A DNA stretch of 18,384 bases from a bacterium UBA3756 (GTDB taxonomy: Bacteria; Bacteroidota; Bacteroidia; Bacteroidales; Bacteroidaceae), in the NCBI GenBank assembly GCA_002371695.1, contig DFGG01000107.1, positions 270 to 18,653 on the forward strand, given 5' to 3'. Below are positions 13,682 to 18,384 of this stretch, piece after piece. Every line of letters starts with the position of its first letter. Position 1 is the first letter of the stretch. Under the pieces are notes generated by a model. The model had not been told where the DNA came from. It did no database searches and saw only the letters and a program-made list of their open reading frames with translations. Position numbers and translations under genes: made by a program.

Positions 13682-13825
13682 TCAGGCCAGCTGCTTATCG
13701 TCCTCAGCCTGGCCGGGGACGGTGGGGATATTCCCCAGCTCACCAGGCCAGCTGCTTTGCAGTATCCGGGGGGTACCTTTTATGTCGTACACTTGCATGG
13801 AGGGTTTTACATATTTCTTTTTCAT
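13682..13825 (-). CDS. Small YVxP-type hypothetical protein (47 aa)
   Basis: A short open frame starting 16 nt downstream of the giant protein's stop codon, on the same strand. The protein begins MKKKYVKPSMQVYDIKG and continues with TPRILQSSWPG and a Pro/Asp-rich tail ending DDKQLA. The pattern Lys-rich start, Y[VI]xP, a hydrophobic xVxxI strand and then [IL]LxxS recalls small Bacteroidota proteins that I know only as uncharacterised. There is no signal peptide, TM helix or double-Gly cleavage site. The preceding sequence has no strong Shine-Dalgarno, which is usual for this phylum. It may be a partner or accessory peptide of the surface protein, or a free-standing small protein. A 14-bp repeat (CAGGCCAGCTGCTT on the plus strand, 13683-13696 and 13744-13757) lies inside the gene, once across its stop codon. 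Confidence 0.6.
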   Translation of the reverse strand: MKKKYVKPSMQVYDIKGTPRILQSSWPGELGNIPTVPGQAEDDKQLA

Positions 13826-13841
13826 GATGCTGTGAGTATTT

Positions 13842-16800
13842 TTATTTGATGATGACTTTCTTGTTGTTGTGTATGTACATGCCTTTCTTTGTGGGCTGGG
13901 CGTCGAGCTTGCGGCCGTCGAGGGAGTACCAGTCGCCCGACTCGCAGTCGAGGTTGATGGTGCCCACAGATACAGTCACACCGTTGGCACTGATGAGCAC
14001 CACATTCATGGTAGCTGGCAGCTCGGGGCTGCTGATGCCGTTGCGTCCGCGCGCTCCGCTGGTGGTGGTCCGCTTCAGGTAGGCGCGGTAGGGCTTGATG
14101 TACGCGCCGGAGGCAACCTTCACGAACTGACCAGCGGTAAACTCGGTAGTGCCCACCGTTGCGCTTGAGGCAGCGAAGCCATAGACAGAGCCGATTTCAT
14201 CGGCACGCTCAGCGGTGTAGCCTTCGGCCTCAGAATCCGACAGCCACTTGATGGGCTGATAGGTGCCTATGAACTCCCACTGTCTCTCTGCATCGTGAGT
14301 GGTCTGCGCATTGGCCGTGCAGACGCTCAATTTGTTCTCGCCGTTGTTCACCGTAATCTTGCCGCCGTGCAAGTTGTCGGGCAGGAAGATGTACGGGGTG
14401 TTGGCCGCGATATTGCCCGTCACCTCAGTGTAGCTTACCTCCCATGGGTCTTTCGTCTCATTCACGTCAGTAAACGAATAGAACGTACCGCCTTCCACAT
14501 TTTCTGCAGCTATCGTAAATGGCAGATAGACCGTGGCGGCCGTCTCGGGTATGAACTCACGTTGTATGTCCACATGGTCCACATCTACTGGGGTGGGGAT
14601 GCTCACCTCTTGCAGAGCTATAGGATTGGTAAGTGTCAGCGTGGTGCTGTTCCCCTCATTCGTGAAGATTACACCGCATATTGTATTAGTCACCGTATAT
14701 TCCCATCTGGTTCCGCTATAGGTGATGACAGGGTCATTGTAATTGTTTAATTTTTCCTGGCTGATGGTATATTCAATCTCTTGGCCATCAGCGTACTTAG
14801 GCAGGCCCGTCCAAACATATGACCCATTGCTAAGTGCCGTCCACTTATTTTCAGTTTTCTCAGCGCTATTAGCAAACAACTTTAAGCTTGAAATGACATT
14901 ATCCGGACGTAAGCCGTTCGTATCGTTATCGTCGTCCCAGACGATAGAAACTGTGACCTCAGTCTCTTCGACGGTGCGGCTATTGGTGACGTTGTAAGTG
15001 AGGGGGGCGTCGCTGGCCTCTATTTGGGTCGAGTAATTGGCAACCTCCTCCTCAGTGACCTTATAGTCAATGGCAGCAGCATTTTCATACTTCTGCAGAT
15101 TCGCCCAAGTGTGCGTCCAGTCGTTACTATTGCTCAACTCTATGGCTTCACATTCATTATTGTCTTTCATCAGGTGCACAGTGACTGATTCCGGACGGAA
15201 GCCCTCCCGATTGTTTTCATCGACCCAGACGATAGAAACTTTGACCTCAGTCACTTCCAATTCACGGCTATTGGTGACGGTGTAAGTGAAGGTTCCGTCG
15301 GTGGCCTTTGTGATCTGGGTCGAGTAATTGGCAACTGCATCCTCAGTGACTGTATAGTCAATCTCAGTAGCATTTTCATACTTCTGCAGATTCGCCCAAG
15401 TGTGCGTCCAGTTGTTACTATTGCTCAACACTATGGCTTCACATTCATTATTGTCTTTCAGCAGGTGCACAGTGACTGATTCCGGACGGAAGCCCTCCCG
15501 ATTTTCGGTGTCATCCCAGTCGATAGAAACTTTGACCTCAGTCACTTCGGGCTCATGGGTGAGTGTAAACATGGTGATGGTGTTATGGCCATCTACTGTA
15601 GTTTCAGATAATGTGTTGTAATCAGGTGTTGCTGGCATCTCCATCTCCCAAGAGTACTTGATGCGTGTTCCTTCCTGTGTGCAACTTGGCTGGTTTTCAA
15701 ACGTGTCGCTCCATTCGTTTCTATCATTCAAAACCTTACTGCCAACTTGTTCATCATTAGCCTTCAGTATAGCTGAAACTTCTGATGGGCGCTTACCGTC
15801 CTGATTATTGGCATCATTCCATCTGATAGCCACCGACACATCAATCAGCTTGATATATTTGAACGTGGCGGTCGATGCTTCATTCCCGATGGTGCCTTCG
15901 ACTCCAGTACTTTCAGAGAGTTGGAACCCACTGACACCTGGCCCTGTCACCATGTAGGTCATGGTCGTCGGGAGACCTGTGGCAGTCTTTTCTTGTCCAT
16001 CCTTCAGCGTGAATGTAGCCACACCGCTTTCAAACGTCATGTCGCCATAGGTGCCATTAATCGACTGGTCGCCAAGAGTGACTGTGAACCCGAACTCCTG
16101 ATTTGCATCTGATTCCGAGTCAGAATACACGGTGTTCGTGACTATCAGGTCACCAGTCTTTCTTGTGTTCGTGAATGCGGCGGTCCATGATTCTTGTCCG
16201 ATGGTGCCTGTGTCTCCAGTCTTTTCGAGGGTGAACCCTTCAACTTCTACTTGAGTCACGGTGTAGGTCGTTCCGTACAATAGGTTTGCAGCAGTCTTTT
16301 CTTGTCCATCCTTCAGCGTGAATGTAGCCACACCGCTTTCAAACGTCATGTCGCCATAGGTGCCATTAATCGACTGGTCGCCAAGAGTGACTGTGAACCC
16401 GAACTCCTGATTTGCATCTGATTCCGAGTCAGAATACACGGTGTTCGAGACTATCAGGTCACCAGTCTTAGTATTCTCCACGAGTAGCACGCCATCTTCA
16501 GTTCTGTTGCCTGTGAATGTTATTCTACCATCAGGGGCGATTTCAAAAGTATAGTCAGCAGGGGCAGCATATCTGTTGGGGGCAGCAGTCTCGCGGAGGG
16601 TGTATTCTACGTTAGTCTTGAGGCCTTCGATTACATAGTTCCCCGTTCCAGAAGTCCATTCCTCGACAACCACATTACCAGGGGCTAACACTTTAATAGT
16701 TGCGTCTGATATGGGGGCTTTAGTGGTTATGTCAACGACGCTGATTTCAACATGCGTCATGGCGTTTTCCACCTGCAGTACAGCAACTTCTTGGCCGTTG

Positions 16801-18384
16801 GTAAAAACTTTTCCTTCTTCATTGATGGTAAAGGTACAGTCAGAGGAGATTTTGTAGCCCTCGGGGGCAACAGTCTCGCGGAGGGTGTATTCTACGTTAG
16901 TCTTGAGGCCTTCTACTTCATGAATCTCCGTTGTAGAAGTCCATTCTTCGACAACCTCATTACCAGGAGCTAACACTTGAACATGTGCGCCTTCTATCTC
17001 ATCTTTAGTGGTTATGTCAACGACGCTGATTTCAACGTGCGTCTTGCTATTCTCCACCAATAGCACAGTATTTCCTTCTTCATCAGTAGTGGACAAGCCA
17101 CTGGTAGTAATTTCGCCAGTTTCATTGATGGTAAAGGTACAGTCAGAGGAGATTTTGTAGCCCTCGGGGGCAGCAGTCTCGCAGAGGGTGTATTCTTCAA
17201 AAATTGTGAGGCCTTCGATGATATGGTTCTCCGTTTCTTTTGAATCCCATTCTTCGACAACGTCTCCTTCTGAGTCTTTCACCTGAACGGTGGCACCTGC
17301 AAGTTTATCTCCATCAACCATGTCAACGACGCTGATTTCAACGTGCGTCTTGCTGTTCTCCACCAGCAGCACACCGTCTTGTGTTATCGTGCCGCTATAA
17401 GAAACGTTGCCATTTTCATCGATGGTTAAGGTGTATTCAGCGGAGCGGGTATAACCCAGGTATGCATTCCCAATGATTGTGTATTCTCCGCCAGCCTTTA
17501 AAACACTAATTTCATGGTTCTCCTCTGTAGATGTAGAAGACCAGTCATGTATTATCACGCCATTTGAATTTCGCACAACTACTTGATTACCCACTATAGG
17601 TTGTCCATCGGCTTTGTCAACGACGCTGACTTTCACGATGACTGGGGTGATGGTCAGAGCGCCGTCTTTGACATTGAAGGTCACATTGCTGAAGTTCTGG
17701 TTGGTGTTCGTGAAGTCCTCAGGCTTCAGTTCCATCGGATAGGTTCCGGCATCGGTGCCTTTGACTTCAGCATTACCGCTGAAGGTAAAGTCGGCCTCGG
17801 TGTAGAGCTCATTATCGATTGCCACATCATAGCCTGTGACGGTGTGCTCTTGGCCGTTATAAACGATCTCATCGCTGTTGCTATGCTCAGTGATGGTGAC
17901 GGTGACATTCTCGGTTATCGGATTGATGGTCAATGTGCCGTTTACAGTGGTCACCAGATAGTTGCCGACTGCTATTTCTTCACCGGTGTTCACAGGCACA
18001 TCATCAACTTTGGCTATCACATTGGGCTGGGTGCCTACGTTGGTGATGGTGCTCTCTTGCGTCATTTCGACGTTGAAGATATGCGTATCGCTTGACTCCA
18101 ATGCAGTGGCGGTAGAGCTATAATTGGTCAATGCCGTACCGTCATAGGTCTTCGAGTCGCTACCAGCGGTGATGGTTACCGCCTTAGGATCAACCGTCAG
18201 CGTACCGTTGGCGATGGTTACCAGATAGTTGCCGACTGCTGTTTCTACATCGGTGTTCACGTCCACACCATCAACTTTGGCTATCACATTGGGCTGGGTG
18301 CCTACGTTGGTGATGGTGCTCTCTTGCGTCATTTCGACGTTGAAGATATGCGTATCGCTTGACTCCAATGCAGTGGCGGTAGAG
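13842..18384 (-). CDS. Giant modular surface protein, pilin/adhesin-type repeats (5' end outside window)
   Basis: The frame is open to the right edge, so at least 1,513 residues belong to a longer protein. Numbering from the codon at 18368: MBG (YDG-type) repeats, about 1-241; four SpaA-like prealbumin domains, 243-634, with YTLRETVAPEGY signatures; two FctA/DUF7601-like pilin domains, 635-840; four Cna_B domains, 841-1230 (WDDTENREGFRP type); a beta-rich module, 1263-1430; and a C-terminal tail, 1455-1508 (GDWYSLDGRKL...KKGMYI...KKVIIK). The tail is typical of secreted Prevotella proteins and may be a type IX-like sorting domain; no LPXTG signal is present. It is probably a surface stalk or adhesin. 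The lysine expected to form isopeptide bonds is replaced in every domain. Several domains are near-identical in DNA. The 47-aa gene follows by 16 nt. The function of the missing N-terminus cannot be judged. Confidence 0.88.
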   Translation of the reverse strand, partial: STATALESSDTHIFNVEMTQESTITNVGTQPNVIAKVDGVDVNTDVETAVGNYLVTIANGTLTVDPKAVTITAGSDSKTYDGTALTNYSSTATALESSDTHIFNVEMTQESTITNVGTQPNVIAKVDDVPVNTGEEIAVGNYLVTTVNGTLTINPITENVTVTITEHSNSDEIVYNGQEHTVTGYDVAIDNELYTEADFTFSGNAEVKGTDAGTYPMELKPEDFTNTNQNFSNVTFNVKDGALTITPVIVKVSVVDKADGQPIVGNQVVVRNSNGVIIHDWSSTSTEENHEISVLKAGGEYTIIGNAYLGYTRSAEYTLTIDENGNVSYSGTITQDGVLLVENSKTHVEISVVDMVDGDKLAGATVQVKDSEGDVVEEWDSKETENHIIEGLTIFEEYTLCETAAPEGYKISSDCTFTINETGEITTSGLSTTDEEGNTVLLVENSKTHVEISVVDITTKDEIEGAHVQVLAPGNEVVEEWTSTTEIHEVEGLKTNVEYTLRETVAPEGYKISSDCTFTINEEGKVFTNGQEVAVLQVENAMTHVEISVVDITTKAPISDATIKVLAPGNVVVEEWTSGTGNYVIEGLKTNVEYTLRETAAPNRYAAPADYTFEIAPDGRITFTGNRTEDGVLLVENTKTGDLIVSNTVYSDSESDANQEFGFTVTLGDQSINGTYGDMTFESGVATFTLKDGQEKTAANLLYGTTYTVTQVEVEGFTLEKTGDTGTIGQESWTAAFTNTRKTGDLIVTNTVYSDSESDANQEFGFTVTLGDQSINGTYGDMTFESGVATFTLKDGQEKTATGLPTTMTYMVTGPGVSGFQLSESTGVEGTIGNEASTATFKYIKLIDVSVAIRWNDANNQDGKRPSEVSAILKANDEQVGSKVLNDRNEWSDTFENQPSCTQEGTRIKYSWEMEMPATPDYNTLSETTVDGHNTITMFTLTHEPEVTEVKVSIDWDDTENREGFRPESVTVHLLKDNNECEAIVLSNSNNWTHTWANLQKYENATEIDYTVTEDAVANYSTQITKATDGTFTYTVTNSRELEVTEVKVSIVWVDENNREGFRPESVTVHLMKDNNECEAIELSNSNDWTHTWANLQKYENAAAIDYKVTEEEVANYSTQIEASDAPLTYNVTNSRTVEETEVTVSIVWDDDNDTNGLRPDNVISSLKLFANSAEKTENKWTALSNGSYVWTGLPKYADGQEIEYTISQEKLNNYNDPVITYSGTRWEYTVTNTICGVIFTNEGNSTTLTLTNPIALQEVSIPTPVDVDHVDIQREFIPETAATVYLPFTIAAENVEGGTFYSFTDVNETKDPWEVSYTEVTGNIAANTPYIFLPDNLHGGKITVNNGENKLSVCTANAQTTHDAERQWEFIGTYQPIKWLSDSEAEGYTAERADEIGSVYGFAASSATVGTTEFTAGQFVKVASGAYIKPYRAYLKRTTTSGARGRNGISSPELPATMNVVLISANGVTVSVGTINLDCESGDWYSLDGRKLDAQPTKKGMYIHNNKKVIIK
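15079..15503. repeat. Cna_B-encoding direct repeats, 291-bp period
   Basis: Positions 15079-15212 and 15370-15503 match over 134 bp with three differences. The 291-bp offset equals 97 residues, one Cna_B domain. The rest of the period is less similar. Confidence 0.9.
15982..16469. repeat. FctA/DUF7601-like domain direct repeats, 309-bp period
   Basis: Positions 15982-16160 and 16291-16469 match over 179 bp with a single difference (16139 versus 16448, giving Thr or Ser). The offset of 309 bp equals 103 residues. The remaining 130 bp of each unit are clearly diverged. Confidence 0.95.
18002..18384. repeat. MBG-domain direct repeats, 267-bp period, running off the edge
   Basis: Positions 18002-18117 and 18269-18384 are identical over 116 bp, an offset of 89 residues. 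The second copy reaches the end of the window, so the array probably continues upstream in the gene. Confidence 0.95.

Noticed and set aside
18366..18368. TTG at 18368 as the true start of the giant protein
   Set aside because: The frame continues to the window edge with the same repeat sequence (STATA before LESSD), and no signal peptide is encoded, so the gene begins outside.
13842..18384. CRISPR or satellite array in the repeat-rich region
   Set aside because: The repeats are 267, 291 and 309 bp apart, stay in one open frame and correspond to protein domains; there are no short direct repeats with unique spacers.

Overview
The window looks like the chromosome of a Bacteroidota member, most likely Prevotellaceae. 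The evidence: promoter -7 elements of the TAnnTTTG type in front of several genes, weak Shine-Dalgarno sequences, a Prevotella-style C-terminal tail (WYSLDGRKL...KKGMYI...KKVIIK) on a giant surface protein, a GH3 acyl-amido synthetase next to an Ig-like lipoprotein and a DUF3108 protein, and a REP-associated tyrosine transposase (RAYT). No rRNA, tRNA, CRISPR array or prophage was seen.

Layout. (1) 16-1062, minus: a RAYT/Y1 HUH transposase whose coding sequence contains two long perfect inverted repeats. (2) 1122-3691, minus: an export operon, TolC-family outer-membrane factor then HlyD-family periplasmic adaptor, overlapping by 13 bp. No inner-membrane pump gene follows inside the window. (3) 3692-3834: a divergent promoter region with a GTCTAA-AAA-TTAGAC palindrome; part of it recurs at the left edge of the window. 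(4) 3835-5286, plus: a compact two-component system, a receiver-Fis response regulator without an AAA+ domain and a one-TM histidine kinase without an evident sensor domain. It probably regulates the export operon. (5) 5279-9658, minus: an operon of GH3 acyl-acid-amido synthetase, Ig-like (Big_5) lipoprotein and DUF3108 exported protein. (6) 9730-12198, minus: a secreted family 3 glycoside hydrolase with its own good promoter. (7) 12333-13447, plus: a Fur-family regulator overlapping a HAD hydrolase. (8) 13448-13841: a hairpin terminator, a second GC-rich hairpin and a 47-codon gene. (9) 13842-18384, minus: the C-terminal 1.5 thousand residues of a giant modular surface protein whose start lies beyond the right edge.

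Most notable. The giant protein is built from Gram-positive pilin/adhesin-type modules (MBG, SpaA-like, FctA/DUF7601-like, Cna_B) joined to a Bacteroidota C-terminal tail. In all ten isopeptide-type domains the lysine expected in the first strand appears to be replaced by Val, Asn or Ile, so it seems to be a pilin-like stalk without the covalent locks. A small YVxP-type protein (47 aa) follows it by 16 nt in the same operon. Separately, three 7-bp tandem repeats lie within about 3.8 kb: two inside the N-terminal coding sequence of envelope proteins and one between response regulator and kinase. A change of one unit would shift frame or spacing, which suggests phase variation. These points are inferences from the sequence and need the comparisons named below.
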